A stretch of DNA of 64,000 nucleotides from GWF2-33-9 sp964500435 (GCA_964500435.1 CAZCNL010000011.1:1-64000); one strand, 5' to 3'; positions 1 to 9,861 are shown, counted from the stretch's first letter. Translations and numbers: made by a program. Notes: a model not told the origin generated them from the letters alone.

Positions 1-3000
1 GCACCAACTGTGTATGATACTGTCCAAGTGTTACCTGTATGATTTACAGTTGTTCCGCCAGTAATTGCATTGCCACCACTTGTTATTGAATTAACGGTAA
101 CACCTGACAAAGTTTCATCACTTGTTAAAGTGATTGTTACCACGTCATCCAATTTAGCATAAGATGTGTTTGCATTATTAGATGCTATAGTTACTGGTGT
201 GATTGTTGGAGCAGTTTCGTCACGATAGAAATCTGAAGATTCAGTTCCATTTGTTGTATTTCCTGCTTCGTCGGTTGTTATGGCACGGAAATCTATAAAA
301 TGTCCGTTAGCAACCAATGCTGTAAATTGAGCATCTGTTAATGTTTTTGTAATATTTGTTCCTTGTTGGCCACTGATGATATTGTGTGTAGCAATTGCAG
401 TAACATCTGCCCAACTACCAGCATCATCAACATCATATTGAATTTTGAATGAACCACCAACTAATGTTAGGTCATTTGCTAATGGAACAGTTATTTGAAT
501 TCCATCATTTGTTGAATTATAATAATTTGTAACGACTGTACCATTCAATGCTGTCACTGTTGGTGCAGCTTGAGTTGGTGCTGTGTTATCTCTTGTAATA
601 CTATATGTTGCTGTGTTTGTGTTGCCTGCTTTATCAGTATGGCTGATTGTCAATGTTGCAGTACCACCGTCAGCAATACCACTCCAACCATTAACTGTGC
701 TAATTGCACCACCGGAGGTGAAATCAGTAAGCGTGCCGCCAGTGAGCATTGCTTGTGTTGTAGCACTTGCTGCAAATATTAGGTCGGTAGCTGTGTAAGT
801 TACAACTTCATCACCACTGAAATAAACTTGTGTCGTAGGCGATGTAATCGTTACTGTTGGCAATGTATTATCTATTGTAAATGCTGGTGATAAAGTTGCA
901 GGTGTTGCAACATTCAAGGCAGCATCACTTGCAGCAACTACAACTTTACAATTTTGATAATTTCCTGCTGGTACAGTATAATTATATGTATATATATAAG
1001 GATCAGCAACAGTTCCAGAGCCAGTTCTTAAAGTTGCAGTTGTCAATGCAGTAATAGGTGTGTTATCTGATTGTGTTATAGTAACAGTTGGGTCGCCTGC
1101 ACCCATTGCTTTAATTTCAACAACTTGGAATGTTATAACAGCTGTTGAACTTTGTTTTTTCCAAACTTGACCATCCGACAATCCATCAACTTTAACCAAT
1201 TGTATTGTTGGAGCGACTTTATCAGGTAAAGTTAAATTACCACTTGTTACTGTGTTTGGCATTCCATTACCAGCGACATCGTAAATTGATGCTTCGTTAG
1301 TTGCTGGTGCAAAGGAAATTGTTTCAACTCCACTTGGTGCAGCGTCGGTATGGAAAAATAGTCTTACTACTGAAGCTCCAGCTGCTAATGGGGTTGCCGA
1401 AGCTGGATTAGTATTATCATTACTTGTAACAGCATCTAAAGTGACAGTTGTTGCTGTTCCTGTGCCTTGATTATATGAAAAAGTAAAGTCACCTATAGTT
1501 AAAGCACCAGTCATATCTGCATATGTATATACACCTTCATTCATTGTTAAATCAACATAGAATTGATGCGATTGAATCCCTGTTGATGTTCCAATAGCGC
1601 CTGCTGTAAACGAAGGTTTCACTCTATCAACTGTGGCAGTAGATGCATTAGTAACAGATGTAACAGTACTGCCGGCATTTGTTGCTTGGTCAGTATAGCT
1701 ACTTATGTTTATAGCAACTGAACCATCTGCTGCTGGTGTTGGTGTTCCATCAACTGCTAATGTATAAGTATAATTTGTTGTTGGGGCTGTACCAGTTGCT
1801 AAGGTAGCTGCTGAACCTCCAATAGTAACAGTTGGTGCTGTAATTGGTTCGTTTGCAGTTATTGATAATGTAATTGTTTGGCCTGATTTTGCATAATAAG
1901 CCAAACCACTTGAATTACCGTCTGTCGAAAGTGTAACAGCTGTGAGCGTTGGTGCAGTATTATCTATTGTAAATTTATGAGATGCCACTGCAGTTGTTGC
2001 CACATTCCCAGCATTATCTGTTGTTCTTGTTTGAATATAATAAACAGCATCGCCATTTGGAATAGACAAACTGTAGCTCCAAGTTGAATAATCACCAGGT
2101 GCTGTTGGCGTTGTATTTATCCAATTAACACCTGTTGCTGTCCAAGTTGTACCATTCCAGTAAAAATCACCTGAGCCACCATCAAAAGATCCATTATTAT
2201 TATTATCAATCCAAATAGCAACTTCAACATTGCTTACACCGGAATTTGGCGTTGCACCAGCATCTGTTGATGTTCCAGTGATTTGAGTAATTGATTTTTG
2301 ATATGAATCTGCTGCTGGCGAAGTAATTGTTGCCGAAGGATTGGTTTGGTCAACTAAATACAAAGCAACTGGTGTATAAGCTGGAGTCCCATCGGAATTA
2401 TTACCATTGGCATCAGTTACTGAATTACCTGTTGTATTCCAAGCAAATCCGATTGTTGCATTTCCAACTAAATTAATAAAACTCATATTATAAGTTGATG
2501 AAGGGTCTCCACTTGTTGTAACAAAAGTATTATCATTATAAGAAGATAATGAACCGGATAATCCTGCTAAATCGCCATCTGCAATATCAACAGAACTATT
2601 AATCACAGGTTCATTAAATGTTACTGTCATTGTATATGAAGTACCATTTGAATAATAACCAGCTGGCGCATTTCTTACAGCACTAACAACATATGGTCGA
2701 ACTCTATCGACATTAATAGCATTTGCAGATGTAAAGTTAGTTTCAGTTCTATTTAAACTTGTCGCAGTAAGTGCATTCCCATTTGCATCGGTTATACTGC
2801 CACCATTTAAATCAAGTACCGCATTATTGGCAGCACCACCAGAACCAGCTGGTGAAATATCTGATGAATTAGCAGTATATGCAGTTGCTGTCCAAGTAAA
2901 GACTACCCAATTGTTATTACCTAAAGAAGTAGCTAGTGTAGTAGTGCTACTTGCATCGTAGGTGGCATAAACACCATCTGCAGTATTAAGTAAAATTCTT

Positions 3001-4223
3001 GGTGAACCAGTAACTGTAACAGCCTCACCAAAATTAACTGCAAAGCGGATTGCATCGCCTATTTTCCACATAGTTGCAGTTCCAGATGGCGTAAAGTCCA
3101 TATCATTATCCGTAGGTGTTCCTGATAGATCCGTTGGTAAAACTGTAGTAGCCGCTGGTCTGTGTGCATCAACACCAGGTGCCGTGCCACTGTTTGCTGG
3201 ATTTGAAGTAGTAGCTGAAGAAACACCATTACCATCTTGTAAAGTAATTGATAATGGTAAATCACTACCATCGGCAATATCTGTATTACCTTCAACTACT
3301 GTATAGGTAATTGTGTAAGTACCATCTCCATTATCAAGCAAAGTAGAAGCACAATCAACATTGTTAACTGTAATTCCATTGGCAGCTAAACCAATTTGGC
3401 TATTTGTAGCTGTTAATGTAATAGTTATTGTGTTACCAATTTTTACTACTCCACTTGAAGGTGAGTAACCTATCGAAAAGGCAGGTGCTACTTCTGTTGT
3501 AAAAGAACCATTTGCAGCAGTCGAAACATTGCCATTTCCATCATAAGAGGTAATTAAATATGTATAAGCAGTGTTTGCAGTCAAACCTAAGATGTAAAAA
3601 TTTTGTGTGCTTGGCTTGCCAATGTCCATATTGTTATAATCACCAACTGGTACACCACCATTTAAAATGGTTAAGTAATAACCTGCGGCGTTAGTTCCAT
3701 CAGTTCCCCAAGCTAATATTCCACCTTCGGACCAAGTTGTGAAAGAAAGTCCAGAGGGAGGAGTTAAATTGTTTTGCAAAGTTTTAAACGAGCGTGGGTT
3801 GTTAGTACCCGTAGCAGTGCTAAATTCATACGAACCGTGAGTTCCGTTGTATTCGTACACTTTCACGTAATATGTCGTATTTGCCGACAAACCCGAAAGG
3901 TTCAAAACACGAGTAGTTCCAGTCGTAAATCCAATAACATAGTCATTGGACGTGCCAAGTTGCATCTGGTTCGTAACGGTTCCGTTTGTCGAAGAGAAAT
4001 TACTGCTTGCATAGTCAGTAATAGTCTCCCAAGTGTTATCCGTACTGATAACGACGAGACGTCCTAAGCCATTACCGTTAATCCACGTAGCTTTTGCTCC
4101 GCTCGAAGTAATGTTAGAAAAACCTAAATACTTTGCTTGGGTGGTCGGGGGTGCCGCCCAAAGCACACTTGCTGAGAACAACACCAAAAGTGCTGTTACA
4201 AATAAATGTGTAAAGCGTCTCAT
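1..4223 (-). CDS. Giant secreted FN3/Ig-like repeat protein, 3' end outside window
   Basis: An open frame with no stop runs from ATG at 4223 to the window edge (1407 complete codons, C-terminus unseen). AAGGAG sits 8 nt before the ATG. Residues 1-23 are a signal peptide (MRRF, a hydrophobic core, then an A-A-type cleavage region). Two fibronectin-III-like modules follow (about 25-145 and 155-240), then a long array of beta-sandwich repeats. Repeat boundaries show a D-x-x-x-P linker: DRVRP near 2705, DQTNP 2347, DNTAP 1957, DRVKP 1624, DKVAP 1216, DNTLP 864, DNTAP 582 and DETAP 216, spaced about 95-136 residues. This is the layout of extracellular adhesin or matrix proteins of the FCB group; cell-surface location is inferred. 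Whether a sorting domain (for example a type IX secretion CTD) ends it cannot be seen. Codon use of the first FN3 module differs from the rest (see findings). Confidence 0.85.
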   Translation of the reverse strand, partial: MRRFTHLFVTALLVLFSASVLWAAPPTTQAKYLGFSNITSSGAKATWINGNGLGRLVVISTDNTWETITDYASSNFSSTNGTVTNQMQLGTSNDYVIGFTTGTTRVLNLSGLSANTTYYVKVYEYNGTHGSYEFSTATGTNNPRSFKTLQNNLTPPSGLSFTTWSEGGILAWGTDGTNAAGYYLTILNGGVPVGDYNNMDIGKPSTQNFYILGLTANTAYTYLITSYDGNGNVSTAANGSFTTEVAPAFSIGYSPSSGVVKIGNTITITLTATNSQIGLAANGITVNNVDCASTLLDNGDGTYTITYTVVEGNTDIADGSDLPLSITLQDGNGVSSATTSNPANSGTAPGVDAHRPAATTVLPTDLSGTPTDNDMDFTPSGTATMWKIGDAIRFAVNFGEAVTVTGSPRILLNTADGVYATYDASSTTTLATSLGNNNWVVFTWTATAYTANSSDISPAGSGGAANNAVLDLNGGSITDANGNALTATSLNRTETNFTSANAINVDRVRPYVVSAVRNAPAGYYSNGTSYTMTVTFNEPVINSSVDIADGDLAGLSGSLSSYNDNTFVTTSGDPSSTYNMSFINLVGNATIGFAWNTTGNSVTDANGNNSDGTPAYTPVALYLVDQTNPSATITSPAADSYQKSITQITGTSTDAGATPNSGVSNVEVAIWIDNNNNGSFDGGSGDFYWNGTTWTATGVNWINTTPTAPGDYSTWSYSLSIPNGDAVYYIQTRTTDNAGNVATTAVASHKFTIDNTAPTLTAVTLSTDGNSSGLAYYAKSGQTITLSITANEPITAPTVTIGGSAATLATGTAPTTNYTYTLAVDGTPTPAADGSVAINISSYTDQATNAGSTVTSVTNASTATVDRVKPSFTAGAIGTSTGIQSHQFYVDLTMNEGVYTYADMTGALTIGDFTFSYNQGTGTATTVTLDAVTSNDNTNPASATPLAAGASVVRLFFHTDAAPSGVETISFAPATNEASIYDVAGNGMPNTVTSGNLTLPDKVAPTIQLVKVDGLSDGQVWKKQSSTAVITFQVVEIKAMGAGDPTVTITQSDNTPITALTTATLRTGSGTVADPYIYTYNYTVPAGNYQNCKVVVAASDAALNVATPATLSPAFTIDNTLPTVTITSPTTQVYFSGDEVVTYTATDLIFAASATTQAMLTGGTLTDFTSGGAISTVNGWSGIADGGTATLTISHTDKAGNTNTATYSITRDNTAPTQAAPTVTALNGTVVTNYYNSTNDGIQITVPLANDLTLVGGSFKIQYDVDDAGSWADVTAIATHNIISGQQGTNITKTLTDAQFTALVANGHFIDFRAITTDEAGNTTNGTESSDFYRDETAPTITPVTIASNNANTSYAKLDDVVTITLTSDETLSGVTVNSITSGGNAITGGTTVNHTGNTWTVSYTVG

Positions 4224-4760
4224 AAAGACTCCTTAAAGTTAATTAAACAATTATTAATTTTTTTAATCATATTTTTTTATAAAATTTTCAATCTTTATAT
4301 AATAATTTTAAACACCAATCGTTATTGGCGCTCCAATTATCCAAAAATTACTTAATTTTTAAAAAGCAAAATAAAACTTTCCTTTTTTTACTTTTACAAT
4401 ATTAATAAATAAAAACCAAACACACAAGAATTTTTTTGTAAAAATTTAGTCAATTTAAAAAAAATACAAGTATGAAAAATCAACAATTTTTATGCCAACT
4501 TTTAACATTCATTATATCGAAAAAAATACATAGAAAAAAAATTTTTTAAGTAATAATTTTAATTTACTGATTGACAATGTTTTACAAAATTATTTTATGA
4601 ATGAAAAATTAAATGATATTTTAGTTAGTTTTTTCTAAAAAATTAATTTAGGTTTAACTAATTTTTATTTTTTCGATTTAACCATTTTTCGTGTTTTTAA
4701 TGCGTTGGATATTTAATTATTAATTTTGTAACTAAAAAAAGTGCAAGGCAACAAAATCAA
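4224..4760. other. 537-bp AT-rich intergenic region between divergent genes
   Basis: No convincing coding frame or RNA gene. It carries the promoters of the divergent genes. On the left side is an alternating CCAAT/ATTGG element (4315-4337), and near the right end a TAATTTTG -7-like box (4721-4728) 32 bp before the YitT start. A weak TTAGTTA/TAACTAA inverted repeat at 4621-4661 is too AT-rich to interpret. Confidence 0.6.
4315..4337 (-). promoter_or_regulatory. Alternating CCAAT/ATTGG inverted repeats upstream of the giant repeat gene
   Basis: CCAAT (4315-4319), CGTT, ATTGG (4324-4328), CGCT, CCAAT (4333-4337): the central arm can pair with either neighbour. It lies about 92-114 nt upstream of the ATG at 4223. 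It could be a dyad operator or a switching RNA hairpin; function unknown. Confidence 0.3.
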
Positions 4761-5702
4761 ATGGAATCAATAATTAAGCAAACGAAAAAAGATGCAATAA
4801 TTGATTATACGGTCGTTACCATCGGATGCATATTTATGGCTCTGGGGATTGGTGTATTTTTGATTGATGCAAAAGTCGTCCCAGGTGGAGCCAGTGGCCT
4901 TTCTATGGCAATTCACTACCTAATTAATGGTAAACTTGGTGTAGGTATGCTCACTTGGCTACTTAATATTCCTTTGTTTTTTTATGGAATAAAAGTTTTA
5001 GGTAAAGAATTTGGAATTCGTACATTTTATGGTTTCACAATATCTTCTTTTTTCACAGACTTTTTCCGTGGTGATATTCCAGGGCTTTCGAAAATCCGTT
5101 TTCAAGATGCAGAATTTGTAAAATACTTATATCAGCACGATTTTTTCTTTTTTGTATTAATTGGAACAGTCCTTTTGGGTCTTGGCTTAGGGTTAATTTT
5201 TAAATTTCGAGCAACGACGGGTGGTTCTGATATCTTAGCCGCAATTATGAATAAAAAATGGGGCTTAAAAACAGGCAATGCAATAATAATCATAGATTTT
5301 GTAATTATTTTTATAGCTGGTCTTGCAATTGATTATAAAGGTTTATCAACAGATAAGCCGGTAATGGTTTTGGTTTTGTATGCATTGTTGTTGGTTTTTG
5401 CTTCGAGTAAAATAATCGATGTGGTTATCGACGGTTTCGATTATGTCCGTGCAGCTCTAATTTTTTCTGATAAAAAAGACGAAATCGCTAAGGCAATAAT
5501 GGAACAAATGAATAGAGGTGCCACTGCAATCAAAGGACGTGGTCTTTACCGCCAAATCGACACCGAAATTATATATACTGTAATCACCTTGAAAGAATTA
5601 GGACGTTTGACTTCTCTTGTTAAAAGCATTGACCCAAATTCATTTATGGTAATTTCAATGATTCACGAAGTAGTTGGTCATGGTTTCCGAAGACGTCTTT
5701 AA
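4761..5702 (+). CDS. YitT family membrane protein (DUF2179 C-terminus)
   Basis: A 313-residue polytopic inner-membrane protein. The N-terminal two thirds has several hydrophobic helices with the family's early PGGASGLSM motif (about residues 41-49) and a later ATTGGSDILA motif. The final 80 residues are a soluble DUF2179-type alpha/beta domain ending in SMIHEVVGHGFRRRL. YitT proteins are widespread in bacteria; their transport substrate is not established and nothing here fixes it. The gene opens a + strand run with TerC 45 bp downstream, consistent with cotranscription. Length is normal for the family. Family identification is firm, function is not. Confidence 0.85.
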   Translation: MESIIKQTKKDAIIDYTVVTIGCIFMALGIGVFLIDAKVVPGGASGLSMAIHYLINGKLGVGMLTWLLNIPLFFYGIKVLGKEFGIRTFYGFTISSFFTDFFRGDIPGLSKIRFQDAEFVKYLYQHDFFFFVLIGTVLLGLGLGLIFKFRATTGGSDILAAIMNKKWGLKTGNAIIIIDFVIIFIAGLAIDYKGLSTDKPVMVLVLYALLLVFASSKIIDVVIDGFDYVRAALIFSDKKDEIAKAIMEQMNRGATAIKGRGLYRQIDTEIIYTVITLKELGRLTSLVKSIDPNSFMVISMIHEVVGHGFRRRL

Positions 5703-5747
5703 AATGAAAATCAAATTATAAACGTTTTCAACTTTAAAAATCAAATT

Positions 5748-6686
5748 ATGGACACAAATCATATTCTTTTCTGGTCAATTTTTGCTGTTGTAATTTCAAT
5801 AATGCTTTACATTGATTTGTACGTAACAGACCATCGTAAAGGAAAAATTGGGATAAGAAATAGTTTAATTTGGTCAGCAATTTGGATAGCAACTGCATTA
5901 ATTTTCAATGTATTGCTATACTTTTTCTTAGAAGACGGTCATACCAAAGCGGTTCAATTTTTCGTAGCATACATTGTAGAAAAGTCGCTCTCTGTTGATA
6001 ATTTATTTGTATTTTTAATGATATTCTCCGTAATGGGAGTTAGCGACGAAAATCAGCCACACGTGCTCAAATGGGGAATATTAACGGCAGTAATTTTGCG
6101 AGTTGTTTTTATTTTAGCAGGAGTTGCATTAATTCATTATTTCCACCCAATCATTTATATATTCGGTATATTATTATTTTACGCATCTTATAAAATGGCT
6201 TTCGGAAGTGACGAAAAAATTGATGTTGAATCAAATAAATTAATCCAATATTTTAAAAAGCATTTTAACTTACTACCAAATGACACCAGCCGCCATTTTT
6301 TTATTAAAAAAGATAAGAAAACTTATATTACACCTTTATTTTTAACATTAGTTTTAATAGAATCATCCGATGTGATGTTCGCAATAGATTCAATCCCCGC
6401 AGTACTTGCTATTTCCAGCGACCCATTTATTGCAATAACTTCGAATATATTTGCTATTCTTGGTTTGCGTGCTTTATACTTTGCCTTAGCTGGAATAGTT
6501 GAAATGTTCACGTATTTGAAATACGGTGTTGCAATTATCTTGGCATATGTTGGTGTGAAAATGTTAATTTCTGATTTTTACCAAATCCCAACCATTATTT
6601 CTTTAGGCGTGATTGTAGTTATTTTAACAATATCAATTTTATTAACTTATATCATAAAAAAACCAGCAGAAGCTAAAAATGATTGA
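5748..6686 (+). CDS. TerC/Alx family integral membrane protein, likely Mn2+/metal exporter
   Basis: 312 residues with about eight or nine predicted membrane helices. The two signature acidic stretches of the family are present: EKSLSVDNLFVFLM near residue 78 and ESSDVMFAIDSIPA near residue 206, whose buried Asp/Glu residues are thought to bind metal. TerC/Alx proteins export manganese or support metal loading of secreted enzymes in characterised bacteria. The start ATG-GAC at 5748 gives a complete first helix; no strong Shine-Dalgarno is seen. It follows YitT by 45 bp and precedes the histidine kinase by 33 bp on the same strand. No yybP-ykoY-type leader was recognised in the short gap upstream. 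Confidence 0.88.
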   Translation: MDTNHILFWSIFAVVISIMLYIDLYVTDHRKGKIGIRNSLIWSAIWIATALIFNVLLYFFLEDGHTKAVQFFVAYIVEKSLSVDNLFVFLMIFSVMGVSDENQPHVLKWGILTAVILRVVFILAGVALIHYFHPIIYIFGILLFYASYKMAFGSDEKIDVESNKLIQYFKKHFNLLPNDTSRHFFIKKDKKTYITPLFLTLVLIESSDVMFAIDSIPAVLAISSDPFIAITSNIFAILGLRALYFALAGIVEMFTYLKYGVAIILAYVGVKMLISDFYQIPTIISLGVIVVILTISILLTYIIKKPAEAKND

Positions 6687-6719
6687 TATTACTACTCATT
6701 AGGTTATATTAAAAATAAT

Positions 6720-7955
6720 ATGTATAATTTAAAGAAATTGACGAAATTCAACATTACCCCATTTTCCAAATGGTATATTAAAGCATTTTTAATGTTAGCT
6801 TTATTAGGTTTTATCGTCTCGTCAATTATATATACAGATTCACTTGTAAGTAAAATTATAAAAAGAGAAAAGGCATTATTAGATTTTTATGCAGATATTT
6901 ATCAACATTATTCAAATCCAAATTCTAATTTTGAAGATTTAAGTTTTTTCCAAGACCAAATAATACCTCAAATTAATTTCCCAATAATTATAACAGACAG
7001 CAATGACGTCCCACTTGAGCCTTTCGAATTATATTCGTTGAATGTTCATTTAGATACAAATATGACCTATTCTCAAAAAAGAGAGTATGTTAGTAAGTTT
7101 GTTGAAAAAATGAAAAATACATATCAACCAGTCATTTTGGTTGATACCAATAATAAAGTATTACAAAAATATTATTTTTACCATTCCGACTTGGTCAATA
7201 AATTCAGAGCGTTACCAATAATAGCATTTGTTATTTTTTTAGCAGTCATTGGTATAGGTTATATAGCATTTAGTGCAAGTAGGAATAATGAAGAATCAAA
7301 AGTATGGATAGGAATGGCAAAGGAAGCAGCCCATCAACTTGGCACACCACTGTCAAGTTTACTTGCTTGGTTGGAATTATTACGCTTAAAGTCAGATGAC
7401 CCAAAAATCACAGAAATAATCGATGAAATGGGCAAAGATTTAACAAGATTGAATATTGTTGCTACAAGATTTTCAAAAATTGGTTCGAAAGCAGATTTAT
7501 CACCTACGAACGTGAAAGAATTAATTGAAGAAATAAGCACTTATTTCGAAAAACGGTTACCTAATTTGGGACGGAAAATTCAAATAATAAGAGAAATTCC
7601 AAAAGATTATTATTGTGATTTGAACACTGATTTATTCAGTTGGGTGTTCGAAAATTTATTTAAAAATGCGGCGGAAGCAATCGAAGAAAAACAAGGTACA
7701 ATTTATTTAACAATCCGTGAAAAAAGTAATTCCATTAGAATTTATATTCGGGATACAGGCAAAGGGATGACAAATAAAATAAAAAGACACATTTTCACAC
7801 CTGGTTTTTCTACTAAAAAGCGAGGTTGGGGTTTAGGTTTAAGCTTGACAAAAAAAATAGTAGAAGATTATCACAACGGAAAAATTTGGGTAAAAGAAAC
7901 TTCTCCAGGTAAAGGCACAACTTTCGTAATTGAGTTACCTTTAACAAAAAAATAG
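6720..7955 (+). CDS. Membrane-bound sensor histidine kinase without adjacent response regulator
   Basis: 411 residues. One membrane helix lies at about 21-40 and a second at about 165-185, enclosing a periplasmic sensor domain of about 125 residues of unrecognised family. The H-box (KEAAHQLGTPLSSL) places the phospho-accepting His at about 205. It is followed by an N-box (FENLFKNAAEAI), a DTGKGM G1 box and a GLGLSLTKKIVEDYH G2 region, so the ATPase domain is complete. The KEAAHQLGTPLSSL form of the H-box is common in Bacteroidota kinases. No receiver-domain gene lies beside it, so its partner is elsewhere. It ends the + strand run facing hslV, with a hairpin overlapping its stop codon. Confidence 0.88.
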   Translation: MYNLKKLTKFNITPFSKWYIKAFLMLALLGFIVSSIIYTDSLVSKIIKREKALLDFYADIYQHYSNPNSNFEDLSFFQDQIIPQINFPIIITDSNDVPLEPFELYSLNVHLDTNMTYSQKREYVSKFVEKMKNTYQPVILVDTNNKVLQKYYFYHSDLVNKFRALPIIAFVIFLAVIGIGYIAFSASRNNEESKVWIGMAKEAAHQLGTPLSSLLAWLELLRLKSDDPKITEIIDEMGKDLTRLNIVATRFSKIGSKADLSPTNVKELIEEISTYFEKRLPNLGRKIQIIREIPKDYYCDLNTDLFSWVFENLFKNAAEAIEEKQGTIYLTIREKSNSIRIYIRDTGKGMTNKIKRHIFTPGFSTKKRGWGLGLSLTKKIVEDYHNGKIWVKETSPGKGTTFVIELPLTKK

Positions 7956-7985
7956 TTCAAACATTTGTTGTTCAAACTATTTTTA
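7946..7985 (+). terminator. Intrinsic terminator between histidine kinase and hslV
   Basis: AAATAGTT (7950-7957) pairs with AACTATTT (7975-7982), flanked by an A-run and a T-run, so it could act on both convergent genes. The kinase stop codon lies in the left arm. Confidence 0.5.
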
Positions 7986-8018
7986 TATCTTTTAAAGAGA
8001 TTTAATAAATTTAAAAAA

Positions 8019-8573
8019 CTATAATTCTTCAATTACGAAATTATGATTTGTATAAATACAAATATTTGCCGCAATTTTTAAGCTTTCCTCGACAATTTCA
8101 CGTGCAGTTAAATTCGAATGCTTTAGCAAGGCAGAAGCAGCTGCAAAAGCAAAATTGCCACCAGAACCGATTGCAATTATATTTTCCTCTGGTTCGATAA
8201 CATCTCCCGTGCCACTAATTAAAAAAACATTGCTTTTATTCATTACAATCATCATTGCTTCTAATTTGCGGAGAAATCTATCTGTTCGCCAATCTTTTGC
8301 GAGTTCAATTGAAGCACGCTGTAAATTACCTCGATGAGTTTCTAACTTTTCTTCAAAACGCTGAAGTAATGTAAAAGCATCGGCTGTTGCTCCTGCGAAC
8401 CCAGCAAGCACTTCGCCATTATATAAAGTTCGAACCTTTTTAGCATTTCCTTTCATAACAGTGTTGCCAAGAGTAACTTGACCATCAGCACCTAATACTG
8501 CTTTCCTATCTTTAATTACTCCAAGCACAGTCGTAGAGCGGATTTCTGGATAAAATGTATTATTCTTTTTCAT
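8019..8573 (-). CDS. hslV: ATP-dependent protease subunit HslV (ClpQ)
   Basis: A 184-residue Ntn-hydrolase of the bacterial proteasome-like HslVU protease. A short propeptide ends at RS, exposing the catalytic Thr (TTVLGV, Thr14 in the encoded chain). GADGQVT and the GSGG loop (AIGSGGNFA) match the family. HslV forms a double hexamer that degrades proteins unfolded by the HslU ATPase in the cytoplasm. No hslU lies beside it: the downstream gene is histidine kinase on the opposite strand and the upstream gene is an outer-membrane protein 18 bp away. Length and C-terminus look normal. Confidence 0.95.
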   Translation of the reverse strand: MKKNNTFYPEIRSTTVLGVIKDRKAVLGADGQVTLGNTVMKGNAKKVRTLYNGEVLAGFAGATADAFTLLQRFEEKLETHRGNLQRASIELAKDWRTDRFLRKLEAMMIVMNKSNVFLISGTGDVIEPEENIIAIGSGGNFAFAAASALLKHSNLTAREIVEESLKIAANICIYTNHNFVIEEL

Positions 8574-8591
8574 AATATTCGTTTTCTATTT

Positions 8592-9842
8592 TTAATATTC
8601 TCTTTTAAATGGTCGGAACCAACCCTCACCAATGCTGAAATCAATTATCATTTTCCCAAAATATTGACTTACCAACCCATTATTTGTTGTTCCTCGTTGA
8701 CCTAATACAAATGCTAAATCTAAAATTCCAGTTTGTGAGAAGGGCAATGCCATACCAAACGATAGTTTCATTTCATTGATATTTGTTGAAGCAATTTCAT
8801 AATATAATGAACTATAACCGATACCGAATTTGTACGTTACCCTATCGCCATAATCTGCACTTTTGTTTGGGTTACCAAATCTAACAAGTCCGAATGAAAT
8901 TTCAGAGGAATTTTTAAATTTATTATCTGATGAAAATCCATAATTTAAGTTTGATATATTTAAAATTTTATAGTCCGCTCCGATTAAGAATTTACCTGTC
9001 AAATATGATAAACCGAAACCAAAAGATTTGGGTGAATTTACACTAAATTCTTCTGTAAAAGAAGTGTCATTAACTAAATCCGAGCCGTAGGTTTTTGTCC
9101 GTTCGACATTTAATTTGCCATAATCAGAAAAATAAGCTCCAATTGCTAAATTTTCAGGTAATTCGTAGTAAAGTCCTAATTTATACCCTAATCCTGTAAA
9201 GTAATCTTTTTGATTAAAATAGCTGCTGTAATTATATATTTCATCATATGTTACTTCATTAGTAAAGTCAATCGGACCGAAAGAACCGAAAATAGTTCCT
9301 CCAAGGTGCAATCCTTGAAATATTTTCGAGGACAAAGTTAAATAAATAGATGAAAGTCCACCAGAACCTTTATAGGACGATGTGCCGTGAATTTCTGTTT
9401 CATTGTAAGGAACAATAAAATTCTTCGAAACAAGGTAGTTAACTTTCGAAGCAGGTATCATTCCCAAAGCTAATGCTATTTTTCTAGATGTATCAAATGC
9501 AAAAACAATATTTATTCCATTAATACCGCCGTTATTTTGCCAAAGTGAAGATTTATCATCTCTTTCGTAATTTTGATTGAACCTATAACCTAATTGCAAC
9601 CGTGTATTTTCAGCAAATGAGACAAGTGCTGGATTTACGATGTTAATGGAATAGCTACTTGGCATTGCGATTGATGTTCCACTTGTGGATTCATAACCTG
9701 CAGTAACAACTTGATTTATATCGCCCAGACCTAAAATTGAATAATTTGAACCACCTTGTGCTAACAAATTATTTGCAAATAAAGGAAAAAGCGAAAGTAT
9801 AATTATCCAAAATATGTTATTTATTTTTTTTCTCATTTTCAA
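8592..9842 (-). CDS. Predicted outer-membrane beta-barrel protein, family uncertain
   Basis: 416 residues with a signal peptide (basic start, hydrophobic core to about residue 28, cleavage near LLAQ). The mature part opens with SNYSILGLGD and carries an NPAL motif, features seen in FadL/PorV-like FCB barrel proteins. The rest alternates polar and aromatic or hydrophobic residues as beta strands do, ending in a strand-like segment (MIIDFSIGEGWFRPFKREY). It is the third gene of a - strand run after the GT5-like protein and DUF4270 lipoprotein (19 bp from the latter), suggesting an envelope role. No substrate can be assigned. Confidence 0.7.
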   Translation of the reverse strand: MKMRKKINNIFWIIILSLFPLFANNLLAQGGSNYSILGLGDINQVVTAGYESTSGTSIAMPSSYSINIVNPALVSFAENTRLQLGYRFNQNYERDDKSSLWQNNGGINGINIVFAFDTSRKIALALGMIPASKVNYLVSKNFIVPYNETEIHGTSSYKGSGGLSSIYLTLSSKIFQGLHLGGTIFGSFGPIDFTNEVTYDEIYNYSSYFNQKDYFTGLGYKLGLYYELPENLAIGAYFSDYGKLNVERTKTYGSDLVNDTSFTEEFSVNSPKSFGFGLSYLTGKFLIGADYKILNISNLNYGFSSDNKFKNSSEISFGLVRFGNPNKSADYGDRVTYKFGIGYSSLYYEIASTNINEMKLSFGMALPFSQTGILDLAFVLGQRGTTNNGLVSQYFGKMIIDFSIGEGWFRPFKREY

Positions 9843-9861
9843 TTCTTTGACTGCTTTATTA

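Noticed and set aside
570..4236. Short + strand frames (570-798, 3774-4236) and a - strand frame at 3059-3295
   Set aside because: All lie within the long open - strand frame of the giant surface protein; amino-acid content is that of out-of-frame readings.
4700..4728. Full promoter for YitT
   Set aside because: The TTG at 4704 lies only 14 bp before TAATTTTG, not the 19-21 bp needed; only the -7 box is retained as a note.
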